Positions 43,823-52,133 of a stretch of DNA of 64,000 bases are shown piece after piece. This stretch comes from Myxococcus sp. CA023 (GTDB lineage: Bacteria > Myxococcota > Myxococcia > Myxococcales > Myxococcaceae). Numbering within the stretch: the stretch's first letter is position 1; the number at the start of each line of letters is the position of its first letter. The stretch spans positions 1 to 64,000 of the forward strand of contig NZ_JAAEAH010000052.1 in the NCBI RefSeq assembly GCF_010998615.1. Reading direction: 5' to 3'. The notes under the pieces were generated by a model. The model saw nothing but the letters and a program-made list of their open reading frames with translations, did not search any database and was not told the origin of the DNA. The translations under genes were made by a program, and so were the position numbers.

Positions 43823-43852
43823 TTGACAATCGAGCGGTGATTGCAGGAATAT
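43823..43852 (+). promoter_or_regulatory. Sigma-70-like promoter of the SRPBCC gene
   Basis: TTGACA (43823-43828) and GAATAT (43847-43852) are 18 bases apart in an unusually AT-rich pocket for this genome. The SRPBCC start follows 32 bases downstream of the -10. Confidence 0.5.
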
Positions 43853-43884
43853 TAAACCAATTGGATGAATATCGGGAGTGCGTC

Positions 43885-44373
43885 ATGGCGTCGACAGGGA
43901 ATGACAAGGGTGCGCCGGTTGCCACGGCGATGATGATGATTCGCCGTCCCGTGGCGGACGTCTTCGCGGCCTTCGTGGACCCCGCAATCACCACGAAGTT
44001 CTGGTTCAGCCGGGGCAGCGCGCGGCTCCAGCCCGGCGGCACGGCGCAGTGGTTCTGGGACACCTACGGCGTGTCGGTCACCGTGAACGTGTTGGACTTC
44101 GAGCCCGGCGCCCGCCTGCGCATCGAGTGGGGTGACCCGGGTGCGATGACCTTCGTCGAGTGGACCTTCACGGCGCTGTCGCCGGACCGCACATTTGTCC
44201 GCGTCGTCGAGTCCGGCTTCCGGGGTGACGACAAGGCCGTCGTGGCGCGAGCGCTGGACAGCACCGGGGGCTTCAACCTGCTCCTCGCCGGGGCCAAGGC
44301 CTGGCTGGAGCACGGCATCGCGCTCGCGCTCGTTCCGGACCATGTCCCCGAGGACGCGCGGCACCTCGTCTGA
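43885..44373 (+). CDS. SRPBCC (AHSA1-like) domain protein, first of a pair
   Basis: A 162-residue START/Bet v 1-type ligand-binding or Hsp90-activator-like protein. Signature blocks are MMIRRPVADVFAAFVDPAIT, KFWFSRGSARLQPGGTAQWF and WTFTALSPDRTFVRVVESGF. The role of such stand-alone domains is often unknown (hydrophobic ligand binding). It is followed after 27 bases by a second SRPBCC gene, suggesting an operon. The ATG at 43885 follows GGGAG by ~8 bases. Confidence 0.82.
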   Translation: MASTGNDKGAPVATAMMMIRRPVADVFAAFVDPAITTKFWFSRGSARLQPGGTAQWFWDTYGVSVTVNVLDFEPGARLRIEWGDPGAMTFVEWTFTALSPDRTFVRVVESGFRGDDKAVVARALDSTGGFNLLLAGAKAWLEHGIALALVPDHVPEDARHLV

Positions 44374-44400
44374 CGCCGCGGTTCCCCCCACCCCCCACGC

Positions 44401-44961
44401 ATGACCGAAGGCGCCATGAAACGAGACTCGCACGCCCGCCTGTTGTCCTCCGACACCGTCCGTATCGAGCGCTTGCTGCCCGGCCCCATCGAGCGCGTCT
44501 GGGCCTATCTCACCGATCCGGAGAAGCGCCGGCTGTGGCTCGCGAGCGGCCCCACGGAGACGAAGGTCGGTGGCAAGGTGGAGCTGCTGTTCCGCCACTC
44601 CGAGCTGTCAGAGGAAGGCGGCGCCCCACCGCCGCGCCATGCGGACATGGAACAGGGCCACGTCAATGTGGGGCGCGTGACGGCGTGCGAGCCGCCGCAC
44701 CTGTTTGCCTATACATGGGCGGAGAACCGCGGGGACCCGTCAGAGGTCCGCTTCGAGCTGTCCGAGCGCGAGGATGGTGTCCTGTTGACCATCACCCACG
44801 TGCGTCTCAACGGCCGGGACGCCCTGCGCAGCGTGGCGGGCGGCTGGCATACGCACCTCGACCTCCTGGTCGACCGGCTGAATGGACAGCGCTCGCCGGA
44901 CTTCTGGGAAGCCTATGAGCGCGCCCACGCCGAGTACGTCTCGCGCCCGGGCTTTGAGTAA
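44401..44961 (+). CDS. SRPBCC (AHSA1-like) domain protein, second of a pair
   Basis: A 186-residue SRPBCC protein: DTVRIERLLPGPIERVWAYL, DPEKRRLWLASGPTE, KVGGKVELLFRH and VLLTITHVRL, with a helical tail. The pairing with the upstream gene suggests joint function, though the two are only distantly alike. The in-frame ATG at 44416 has a nearer GAAGG and could be the true start. Confidence 0.8.
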   Translation: MTEGAMKRDSHARLLSSDTVRIERLLPGPIERVWAYLTDPEKRRLWLASGPTETKVGGKVELLFRHSELSEEGGAPPPRHADMEQGHVNVGRVTACEPPHLFAYTWAENRGDPSEVRFELSEREDGVLLTITHVRLNGRDALRSVAGGWHTHLDLLVDRLNGQRSPDFWEAYERAHAEYVSRPGFE

Positions 44962-45030
44962 TGCGGTTGCCGGCGCTCCCGCGGTGCATCCGGGGGCGGC
45001 CCTTGGAGGACCGCACCCGGAGGTCAGTGT

Positions 45031-45411
45031 CTACTTCGGCCCTTCGGGGACGAAGCTGCAATCCGGGTCGTTGATGGCGCACAGCTGATTGCAGCAGCCA
45101 TCCGCCCGGCAGCTGCAGGTGGGCTCCAGGATGATGGGCCTGCAGGTCTGGGAGTTGCCGTTGCACGTCACGGTGCCGCCGTTGGCACTATTGGCCGAAC
45201 AGGCGAAGCCCGTGCCACTGCACTCCTTGATATCCCCGCCCTGGCACTCGATCTGCACGAAACAGTCACCGGTCAGCGCGGCCTCCTGCGTGCGGAAGTG
45301 GTCCTCGGCGGTGACGTCGTTACCTCCCTGAGGCTGCTCCTCGGTGGGCACGGGCCCGCAGGAGGTCAGCATCACCAGCGCCATGACGAAGATTCCAGAC
45401 ATCGACTTCAT
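45031..45411 (-). CDS. Cys-rich lipoprotein of unknown function
   Basis: A 126-residue predicted lipoprotein with lipobox MLTSC (Cys at 18) after a short signal. The mature part is rich in cysteines (about eleven, including CSCRADGCCNQLC), which must form disulfides in the envelope or outside. This kind of small cysteine-rich lipoprotein is common in Myxococcus. The ATG at 45411 has AGAGG ~7 bases upstream; the codon at 45438 would give a longer, less likely protein. Confidence 0.75.
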   Translation of the reverse strand: MKSMSGIFVMALVMLTSCGPVPTEEQPQGGNDVTAEDHFRTQEAALTGDCFVQIECQGGDIKECSGTGFACSANSANGGTVTCNGNSQTCRPIILEPTCSCRADGCCNQLCAINDPDCSFVPEGPK

Positions 45412-45555
45412 GAGAACCTCTCTTCTGTTGGGGGACACCGCGACAGGGAATATGAGAGGAATTTCCTGTCGTCAATAGTGACGCTCCGTGCTGGTTGGGT
45501 GTCTTTTCCGACCGTTTGAGAGGGATTTGTAGCCTTTTATGTCTCGCCCGGTGCG

Positions 45556-46527
45556 TCACCAGGCGTAGTCCTCCGGGGCGGGCTTGTGGCCCGGGAAGAT
45601 GTCATCCAGGCGTGACAGTGTTTTCGCATCAAGTGTGACACCGGCCGCGTGGACGGCGGCATCGAGCTGGGCGGACGTTCGCGGTCCGATGATGGGCGCG
45701 GTGACAGCGGGCTGGTGCAGCAGCCACGCCAGCGCGACGTCTCCGGGCTCATGCCCGAGCTCGTCGGCGAGTGCCTCATAGCGCTCGATGCGGTCGCGGT
45801 GCTTCTGGAGGGATTCCTTGGCGCGTCCTTCCAGACGGCGCTTGCCTTCGCGCTCCTTGCGGAGCACGCCGCCCAGCAGTCCGCCCTGGAGGGGAGACCA
45901 GGGGAGGATGCCCACGCCATGGAACTGCGCGGAGGGCAGCACCTCCAGCTCCACGGTGCGGGCCATCAGGTTATAGAGCGACTGTTCGCTGACCAGTCCG
46001 GTGAAGTTGCGCCGTGCCGCCACGGCCTGGGCCTGGGCGATGTGCCAGCCCGCGAAGTTGCTGCTGCCGACGTAGAGCACCTTTCCCTGCGCCACGGCCA
46101 CCTCCATGGCCTGCCAGATCTCCTCCCAGGGCGTGGCGCGGTCGATGTGGTGGAACTGATAGAGGTCGACGTAGTCCGTGCGCAGCCGCTTCAAGCTGGC
46201 ATCCAGCGCGCGGCGGATGTTGAGCGCGGACAGCTTGCCCTCGTTGGGCCAGTCACCCATGGGCGCGTAGAGCTTGGTCGCGAGCACGGTGCGCTCGCGC
46301 CGCCGGCCGCCCTTGGCGAACCAGTTGCCGATGACCTCCTCGGTGCGGCCCTTGTTCTCCCCGAAGCCGTAGACGTTGGCGGTGTCGAAGAAGTTGATGC
46401 CGTGGTCGAGCGCGGAATCCATGATGGCGTGGGACTCCGGCTCCTCGGCCGTCCAACCGAAGTTCATGGTGCCCAGGCACAGCCGGCTGACGGAGAGCCC
46501 CGAGCGGCCCAATTGCGTGTACTTCAT
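45556..46527 (-). CDS. Aldo/keto reductase
   Basis: A 323-residue NAD(P)H-dependent oxidoreductase of the aldo/keto reductase family (YajO/Tas-like). The catalytic tetrad is visible: Asp and Tyr in FDTANVYGFGENKG, Lys in LATKLYAPMG and His in LYQFHHID; the NADP-binding end (GVTLDAKTLSRLDDIFPG) is present. It opens MKYTQLGRSGLSVSRLCLGT as usual for the group. It probably reduces a carbonyl substrate in the cytosol; the physiological substrate is unknown. Convergence with the Cys-rich lipoprotein gene does not apply: both are on the minus strand with 145 bases between. Confidence 0.9.
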   Translation of the reverse strand: MKYTQLGRSGLSVSRLCLGTMNFGWTAEEPESHAIMDSALDHGINFFDTANVYGFGENKGRTEEVIGNWFAKGGRRRERTVLATKLYAPMGDWPNEGKLSALNIRRALDASLKRLRTDYVDLYQFHHIDRATPWEEIWQAMEVAVAQGKVLYVGSSNFAGWHIAQAQAVAARRNFTGLVSEQSLYNLMARTVELEVLPSAQFHGVGILPWSPLQGGLLGGVLRKEREGKRRLEGRAKESLQKHRDRIERYEALADELGHEPGDVALAWLLHQPAVTAPIIGPRTSAQLDAAVHAAGVTLDAKTLSRLDDIFPGHKPAPEDYAW

Positions 46528-46712
46528 GGTGACTCCTCGATGGCCGGAGGCAGGCTCCCTCCACCGAGGACGGCCCGGCCGTTCACCGTCCCGCGGGTGC
46601 CGTGCATTCAGGGCATCCGCGGCGCATGGGGCCAGGGGTTTGCGGTGACGCCCACGCCAGGTGTCGGACAGCCAACCCGGGCGCGTGTCGAGGCGGCGTT
46701 GGTGAAACGAAA

Positions 46713-46743
46713 AAGGGCCACCGCCATGAAGGCGGTGGCCCTT
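46713..46743 (-). terminator. Strong terminator of the astacin-like protease gene
   Basis: AAGGGCCACCGCC (46713-46725) and GGCGGTGGCCCTT (46731-46743) form a perfect 13-base stem with a 5-base loop. On the minus strand it is followed by a T-run, about 25 bases past the protease stop. Confidence 0.9.
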
Positions 46744-46767
46744 GGGGCCGGCGGACGACCGTAGGGC

Positions 46768-47577
46768 TTACGGGTACAGCGCGCGGGCGCCGCTGCGGTC
46801 GGAGCTGGTCAGCACCAGGTCACCTGTCTGGGTGCCGCTGCACTGCGGGTAGTGCATGACGGAGCTGGCGTCATACGGCGTCAGCGCGCGCCAGGCGTTG
46901 TCCTCGTAGCAGCCGGTGCTGGTGAGGCGGGTGTGCTCGTGGCGGAAGCCCAGCACGTGACCCAGCTCGTGGCGAATCACGCCCTCCAGCGTCCAGGGCG
47001 AGATGTTCTGGAAGGACGTGGTCGAGATGAGGACGTTGGCGCTGCGGCGGGCGCTGTTGGGGAAGAAGGCGCGCGCCAGGTACTGCGACGTGTTGGTCTG
47101 GTTCACGTCGAACACGACGTTGTTGTTGCGGTTGGTGCACTTCGAGTCTTCAGCGCTGACGTGGACGAACTTGACGTTGGCAGCCGCCTCCCATTCCGCC
47201 GCGGCGCTCTTCATCGCGTTGACCACGCGCGTGTAGTTGCTCCCGAACTTGGTGCTCACGCAGTACGTGAGGTTGAGCGCCTGGCTGGCGCTCCATTTGA
47301 TGTCGCGTCCACCGCTGTAATACACGGCCAGCGCGTCCCGCTGGGTGCCAATGCCGCTGACGGACTGCTCGTAGAACTCGCGCAGCTCCGACTCCGTCGG
47401 CAGGAAGATGTCACCGTCGACGACGAAACCACCGGACTCGGGCTCCTGATACGCGCCGGCGCGGAACTCCTCGAAGGTGAGCTGCTGCGCGTCCTGCGAC
47501 TCGGACTCAGGGGCGCCGCACGCGGAACTCAGGATGGAGATGCCTGCCAGAAGAGCAACGGAGCGAAACTTGACCAT
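46768..47577 (-). CDS. Astacin/matrixin-like zinc metalloprotease lipoprotein
   Basis: A 269-residue secreted metzincin. The zinc-binding run HELGHVLGFRHEHTR (about residues 206-220) matches the astacin-type HExxHxxGFxHExxR pattern, and the Met-turn is in SSVMHYP. The N-terminus is a lipoprotein signal (AGISILSSAC, Cys at 20). The pro-region (~25-70) is acidic. It would digest extracellular or prey proteins while anchored to the cell. Upstream (47578-47700) is AT-rich, a likely promoter. Start chosen at the ATG at 47577 to give the intact signal. Confidence 0.87.
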   Translation of the reverse strand: MVKFRSVALLAGISILSSACGAPESESQDAQQLTFEEFRAGAYQEPESGGFVVDGDIFLPTESELREFYEQSVSGIGTQRDALAVYYSGGRDIKWSASQALNLTYCVSTKFGSNYTRVVNAMKSAAAEWEAAANVKFVHVSAEDSKCTNRNNNVVFDVNQTNTSQYLARAFFPNSARRSANVLISTTSFQNISPWTLEGVIRHELGHVLGFRHEHTRLTSTGCYEDNAWRALTPYDASSVMHYPQCSGTQTGDLVLTSSDRSGARALYP

Positions 47578-47832
47578 GGTGGACCACCCTCGGAGCGAAT
47601 TCTCGGAATTGAAACAAAAAGCGAAAAGAAGACCCCGGCACCGAAAAATCGGACACACAGGTCCACGCGAATTCTGAACCGGGGCTCGAGTTTCACCGGC
47701 GTTGAGAGAGTCTGCTCTGACTCAGGGATGTGTGAGCTCGACAATTGGCGGGACACCAGCTCGGCCCACATCGACGGCGGGCACCGGGGCCTGGTCCCCT
47801 CGGCGAACTGCGGCGGGTCATCGAAAAGAAAT

Positions 47833-47863
47833 CCCCCGTGAAAAGGCGGTCGATTCACGGGGG
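47833..47863. promoter_or_regulatory. Perfect inverted repeat upstream of the DGPF/ECF operon
   Basis: CCCCCGTGAA (47833-47842) and TTCACGGGGG (47854-47863) form an exact 10-base dyad separated by 11 bases, 60 bases before the YCII/DGPF gene. It may be an operator; no T-run follows on the plus strand. Apart from this, 47578-47923 shows no gene. Confidence 0.5.
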
Positions 47864-47923
47864 TTCCGTTCGACCACGGAAGCAGGGAGGCTCTTCTCCT
47901 GCTCACCCGTGAGGCACGGACCC

Positions 47924-48286
47924 ATGAAGTACCTGCTGATGATTTACGAGAACGAGAAGGCCGCCGAGGCGCTGTCGGAGGCGGACGTCCAGCGCGTGAT
48001 GGGGGAGTACGGCACCTTCGAGGAGGCCATCCGGCAGAGCGGGCACTTCATCTCGGGCGAGGAACTGGAGCCCACGGCGGCGGCCACCACGGTGCGCATC
48101 CGCGACGGCAAGCGACTGACGACCGACGGCCCATTCGCGGAGACGCGGGAGCAACTGGGCGGCTTCTTTCTCGTGGAGGCCAGGGACCTCGACGAGGCGA
48201 TTGGCATCGCGTCTCGCATTCCCAGCGCGCGCAGCGGCTCCATCGAGGTGCGGCCGGTGCGGGAATTCGCCATGCCCCAGGACTGA
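47924..48286 (+). CDS. YCII/DGPF-domain protein, partner of the ECF sigma factor
   Basis: A 120-residue protein of the DGPF (YCII-related) family: KYLLMIYENEKAAEAL at the start and TTDGPFAETREQLGGFFLVE in the core, containing the DGPF signature. Such proteins usually sit next to ECF42-type sigma factors and are thought to work with them. The ATG is 18 bases ahead of the sigma gene's start region, so they form an operon. The exact biochemical action is unknown. Confidence 0.92.
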   Translation: MKYLLMIYENEKAAEALSEADVQRVMGEYGTFEEAIRQSGHFISGEELEPTAAATTVRIRDGKRLTTDGPFAETREQLGGFFLVEARDLDEAIGIASRIPSARSGSIEVRPVREFAMPQD

Positions 48287-48304
48287 CGCCGGGCCCCGCG
48301 CGGC

Positions 48305-49540
48305 ATGATGGACACCCCCTCCATTCTCGAACGGGCGCACCGTGAGGATTACGGGCGCATCGTGGCCACGCTCATCCGCGTGCTGGACGGCGACTTCAGC
48401 GCGGCGGAGGAGGTGGTGCAGGACGCCTTCGCCGCTGCCTTGAATCAGTGGCCGCGCGAGGGTGTGCCTCGCGAGCCGGCCGGTTGGCTGATGCGTGTCG
48501 CGCGCAACAAGGCGGTGGACCGCATGCGGCGGTCCGCTCGCCTGGAGGCGCGCGTGGGCGAGTTGGAGGCGGTGGCGCCATCCGTGGACGACGCCGGATG
48601 GCAGACGTTGCCGGACGACTCGCTGCGGCTGCTCTTCACCTGCTGTCACCCCGCCTTGTCACCCGAGGCCCAGGTGGCGCTCGCGCTTCGTTGCCTGTGT
48701 GGGTTGACGACGGAGCAGATCGCCCGCGCCTTCCTCGTGTCGCCCGCCACGCTGGCCCAGCGGCTGGTGCGCGCGCAGCGGAAGATACGCACCGCGCGCA
48801 TCCCCTACATCATCCCGGAGCCCGAGGCGCTGGCGGAGCGCACCGAGGGCGTGTTGCACACGCTCTACCTCGTCTTCTCGGAGGGCTACGCGGCCACGGA
48901 CGGGCCGGCGTTGCTGCGAGTGGACCTTTGCGAAGAGGCCCTGCGCCTGGCCCGGCTGGCGCGCTCGCTGCTCCCAGGCGACGCGGAGGTGGCGTCCCTG
49001 CGGGCGTTGATGCTGCTTCACCACTCCCGCCGCCGGGCACGCGTGGCGGCGGATGGTGGGCTGGTGCTGCTGGACCGGCAGGACCGCTCGCTCTGGGATG
49101 GCGCGCAGCGGGACGAAGGACTGGCGGAGCTGGGAGCCGCGCTCGCCATGGGCGCTCGGGGGCCGTACACGGTGCAGGCGGCCATCGCGGCGCTGCATGC
49201 CCAGGCTCCGCGCGCCGAGGACACCGACTGGGCGCAGATTGCCGCGCTGTATGCGCGGCTGGTGGTGCTGACGCCGGGGCCCGTGGTGGCGCTCAACCAT
49301 GCCGCCGCCGTGGCGATGGCCCGCGGCCCCGAGCACGGCTTGGCCCTGGTGGATGACCTGGAGGCCTCCGGACGGCTGGCGGACTACCACCTGCTGCCGG
49401 CCGCGCGCGCGGACCTGCTCCGGCGTCTGGGGCGCAAGGACGAGGCCGTGAGTGCCTACCGGCGGGCACTGGCAATGGTCCGCACCGCGCCCGAGCGGCG
49501 TTTCCTGGAAGCGCGTCTACGCGAGTTGCTGGCGGAGTGA
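48305..49540 (+). CDS. ECF42-type RNA polymerase sigma factor
   Basis: A 411-residue ECF sigma factor with the long C-terminal extension typical of group ECF42. Sigma region 2 (HREDYGRIVATLIRVLDGDF to EEVVQDAFAAALNQWPREGV) and region 4 (LALRCLCGLTTEQIARAFLV) are clear; the extension (~190-410) is TPR/DUF6596-like, helical. In this group the extension and the DGPF partner replace a classical anti-sigma factor. It would turn on a stress regulon. The partner gene is 18 bases upstream. Confidence 0.92.
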   Translation: MMDTPSILERAHREDYGRIVATLIRVLDGDFSAAEEVVQDAFAAALNQWPREGVPREPAGWLMRVARNKAVDRMRRSARLEARVGELEAVAPSVDDAGWQTLPDDSLRLLFTCCHPALSPEAQVALALRCLCGLTTEQIARAFLVSPATLAQRLVRAQRKIRTARIPYIIPEPEALAERTEGVLHTLYLVFSEGYAATDGPALLRVDLCEEALRLARLARSLLPGDAEVASLRALMLLHHSRRRARVAADGGLVLLDRQDRSLWDGAQRDEGLAELGAALAMGARGPYTVQAAIAALHAQAPRAEDTDWAQIAALYARLVVLTPGPVVALNHAAAVAMARGPEHGLALVDDLEASGRLADYHLLPAARADLLRRLGRKDEAVSAYRRALAMVRTAPERRFLEARLRELLAE

Positions 49541-49642
49541 AGGGGCCCGCGCTGGCTTCGCGGTGGTATCGACCGTGGCCAGCTTCAGGGCACGCCCAGC
49601 AGGTATGCCGAGCGGAAGAACTCGCGCCGGACCGCTGCCCCG

Positions 49643-50148
49643 TCATGCCCCCGTCGCATGCCGCACCTCGCCTTCCTGTGTTCCGTGAGCGCGATGCCGC
49701 GGAATCAGCCGGACCCCGAGCGGCTGGAGCGCGAGCGCCGGCCGGGGCCGCACCACGCAGCCCGGTGCCAGCTCCAGGCGGAACCGCCGTGCCACGCACG
49801 CGGTGATGAGCACCGTCTCCATCAGCCCTTGTGACGCTTGCCTTGGCCCACTCCGGCGAGCTTCACGAAGTTGCCGTCGCCGTTGACGAGGACGCGTTCA
49901 ATCAGGTCCGGGTGATTGAGGAGGAAGTTGCGCTTTCCCAGGCGCACCACGTCGCCGTACTCCCTGGCGCAGCGGGTGAGGAACCCCAGCGGGTCCTCGG
50001 AGAACTCCACCAGGTTGCCAGCAATGAAGTGGCCCTGGGGCCCCGGCGGAAGGCGCACCTGTGGCATGAAAGGGTCCTGGAGGGGGAACTGCCGCTGGCG
50101 CAGGCGAACCATGCGCTCCACCCGCGTTGACCAGCTCTTGAGACCCAA
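49643..50148 (-). pseudogene. citB: Truncated cytochrome P450 (citB remnant, cittilin biosynthesis)
   Basis: Only the two ends of a P450 survive. The N-terminal part (50148 to 49822) has the Pro-rich hinge VRLPPGPQGHFIAGNLVEFS and continues to NGDGNFVKLAGVGQG, then hits a TGA. Shifted by one frame, bases ~49828 to 49643 encode a typical P450 C-terminus (ETVLITACVARRFRLELAPG, then LQPLGVRLIPR). The middle ~280 codons, with the I-helix, ExxR and heme-Cys loop, are missing. Position just downstream of the citA precursor identifies it as the cittilin cross-linking P450. A deletion with frameshift, not a sequencing slip, fits best. The cognate methyltransferase gene citC is not present before the ECF gene. 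Confidence 0.8.
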
Positions 50149-50172
50149 CCGTCAGGGCACAATGCCTGACGG
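50149..50172 (-). terminator. Hairpin between citA and citB
   Basis: CCGTCAGGGCA (50149-50159) and TGCCTGACGG (50163-50172) form a near-perfect stem (one bulged base) immediately after the citA stop. It may attenuate transcription into citB or stabilise the precursor message, a common arrangement when a peptide must outnumber its enzyme. Confidence 0.6.
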
Positions 50173-50179
50173 CTTTTGA

Positions 50180-50263
50180 CTAGTAATAGATATACGGGGC
50201 GGAGAGCTTGTCCGCGCGAGCAAACCGCATCAGCACAGCCAAAGAGTACAGGGCCTTCTTCAT
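50180..50263 (-). CDS. citA: Cittilin precursor peptide
   Basis: A 27-residue RiPP precursor. It starts MKKALYSLAVLMRFARA and ends in the core YIYY directly before the TAG stop, exactly the cittilin core described from M. xanthus, where the P450 CitB cross-links the tyrosines and CitC methylates the product. AGGAG lies ~7 bases upstream of the ATG at 50263, which decides the start; the frame is open further but lacks coding character. The gene is too short for usual ORF calling. Its P450 partner next door is broken, so this strain probably makes no mature cittilin, yet the precursor is intact. Confidence 0.88.
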   Translation of the reverse strand: MKKALYSLAVLMRFARADKLSAPYIYY

Positions 50264-50409
50264 GGCGAACTCCTGGTTTGAGGTGGTGGCGTCTTGCTGT
50301 CTGCTGACGTCATGGCCAGCGCGGTGAAATGTGGCACAGCCCGAGAAAGCGGCACAGTTGTCTGTGATTAGTGGAAACCCCTTGCTTCCCAGGTTGGTGC
50401 GCCGCGCCA

Positions 50410-51168
50410 TCACCGGTAGTGGGTGGCAATCCAGTCGCCTTCAATCTGTTGCACGGAGATGTCCAGCTCGTAGATGGCGCGCAGGACGTCAGGGCGCATG
50501 ATGTCCTCCGGGCGGCCCTGGAACGCGACCTTGCCGTCGCGCATGGCGACGATGTGGTCGGAGTAGCAGGAGGCGAAGTTGATGTCGTGCAGCACCAGCA
50601 CGAAGCTCTTGCCCAGCGTGTCCGCGGCGTGCCGGAGCCGCTTCATCATGGACACCGCGTGTTTCAGGTCCAGGCCGTTGAGCGGCTCGTCCAGCAGCAC
50701 GTGGTCCGTGTCCTGGCAGAGCACCATGGCCACGAAGGCGCGCTGACGCTGGCCGCCGGACATCTCATCCAGGAAGCGGTCGGCGAGCGCGCTCAGCCCC
50801 ATGTGCTCGATGGCTCGCTCCACGTGTTCGCGGTCCTGCACGGTGGGGCGGCCCTTGGTGTGCGGATAGCGGCCGAAGGTCACCAGCTCACGCACCGTCA
50901 GCCGGGCGGTGATGTGGTTGTCCTGCCGGAGGATGGCCAGCCGCTTCGCGAGCATGTCCCCGGGCGTGGTGGTGACGTCCAGCCCGTCCACCAGCACGTT
51001 GCCCGACGACATGGGCATCACCCGGCTCATCATGGACAGCAGGGTCGACTTGCCCGCGCCGTTGGGACCGATGATGGAGGTGATTCCGCCCACGGGCAGG
51101 CTCAGGGTGACGCCGTCCACCACCAGCGTTTCGCCGTAGCGCTTGCTGACGTTCTTCGCCTCGATCAT
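50410..51168 (-). CDS. Siderophore-type ABC transporter, ATP-binding protein
   Basis: A 252-residue ATPase of the iron-siderophore import (FecE/YclP/CeuD) type. Walker A GPNGAGKST, Q-loop ILRQDNHI, signature DEMSGGQRQRAF, Walker B DHVLLDEPLNGLD and the switch HDINF are all intact. It powers uptake through the two permeases encoded upstream; its ATG overlaps the stop of the second permease. It is the last gene of the operon, 146 bases before citA. Confidence 0.93.
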   Translation of the reverse strand: MIEAKNVSKRYGETLVVDGVTLSLPVGGITSIIGPNGAGKSTLLSMMSRVMPMSSGNVLVDGLDVTTTPGDMLAKRLAILRQDNHITARLTVRELVTFGRYPHTKGRPTVQDREHVERAIEHMGLSALADRFLDEMSGGQRQRAFVAMVLCQDTDHVLLDEPLNGLDLKHAVSMMKRLRHAADTLGKSFVLVLHDINFASCYSDHIVAMRDGKVAFQGRPEDIMRPDVLRAIYELDISVQQIEGDWIATHYR

Positions 51169-52133
51169 CTCGTGGCCTTTCTCATGAGCATCGCGATGAA
51201 CACCGCCCCACCGACGAACTCGATGATGACCCGTGGATTGGTGTCCAGGCGGAAGACGCGCTCCAGGATGAACTGCCCGGCGACCAGGGCGATGGCGGCG
51301 ATGAGCGCGGCGGCGGGGAGGACGAACGCGTGCTTGTACGTCCGCATCACCGCGTAGGCGATGTTGGCCACCAGCAACCCCAGGAACGTCACGGGCCCCA
51401 CCAGCGCGGTGGAAACGGCGACCAGGATGGCCACCAACGCCAGCACCCATGACACTGTCCGCTGGTAGTCCACGCCCAGGTTGATGGCGGCCTCCCGGCC
51501 CAGTACCAGGACGTCACAGGCGCGCAGCAGCCGCAGGCCCAGCACGGAGACCCCCAGCGTCAGCACCACGGAGAGCAGCAGCAGGTCGTGCTCCGGGTCG
51601 TTGAAGCTGGCGAAGAAGCGGTCCTGCAGGAAGATGAACTCGTTGGGTTCGATGACGCGCTGGATGAACGACGACAGGCTCCGGAACAGCACGCCCATCA
51701 CCACGCCGGTGAGCAGCAGCAGGTGGACGTTGCCCCGGGCCATGCCGAAGAGCCAGCCGTGCAGCATGGCGGAGAAGGCCACCATGATGATGACCTCCGC
51801 GCCGAACAGGAACCGGGGGTCCAGCCCCGCCACGGTGGTGGAGCCCAGGAAGAACACCAGGCACGTCTGGATGAGCACGTACAGGTAGTCGAACCCCATG
51901 ATGGCGGGCGTCAGCACGCGGTTGCCCGTCACCGTCTGGAAGAGCACCGTGGAGACGGCGACGGCGTAGCCCACCAGCAACGCGGTGGCGACCTTCTTCC
52001 CGCGGAAGGGCAGCACGAAGTCCCACGGGCCGCTCACGTCGACGAGCATGAACAGGGCCATGAAGGCCACGGCCACGCAGCCCAGCACGAGCAGGGGTCG
52101 CAGGGGGCTGACGGGCGGGGCGCTAGCCGACAC
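51165..52133 (-). CDS. Siderophore-type ABC transporter permease (second)
   Basis: A 322-residue FecCD/YclO-type permease with about nine to ten membrane helices. Typical blocks are TALLVGYAVAVSTVLFQTVT and LTPAIMGFDYLYVLIQTCL in the N-terminal half, and the coupling-region-like GREAAINLGVDYQRTVSW and GPVTFLGLLVANIAYAVM in the C-terminal half. It pairs with the preceding permease to form the membrane channel. The GTG start overlaps the end of the first permease gene by 11 bases, and its stop overlaps the ATPase start. Confidence 0.9.
   Translation of the reverse strand: MSASAPPVSPLRPLLVLGCVAVAFMALFMLVDVSGPWDFVLPFRGKKVATALLVGYAVAVSTVLFQTVTGNRVLTPAIMGFDYLYVLIQTCLVFFLGSTTVAGLDPRFLFGAEVIIMVAFSAMLHGWLFGMARGNVHLLLLTGVVMGVLFRSLSSFIQRVIEPNEFIFLQDRFFASFNDPEHDLLLLSVVLTLGVSVLGLRLLRACDVLVLGREAAINLGVDYQRTVSWVLALVAILVAVSTALVGPVTFLGLLVANIAYAVMRTYKHAFVLPAAALIAAIALVAGQFILERVFRLDTNPRVIIEFVGGAVFIAMLMRKATR

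Noticed and set aside
50264..50413. Upstream extension of the citA frame
   Set aside because: No coding character or ribosome binding site; the known cittilin precursor is 27 residues and starts at 50263.
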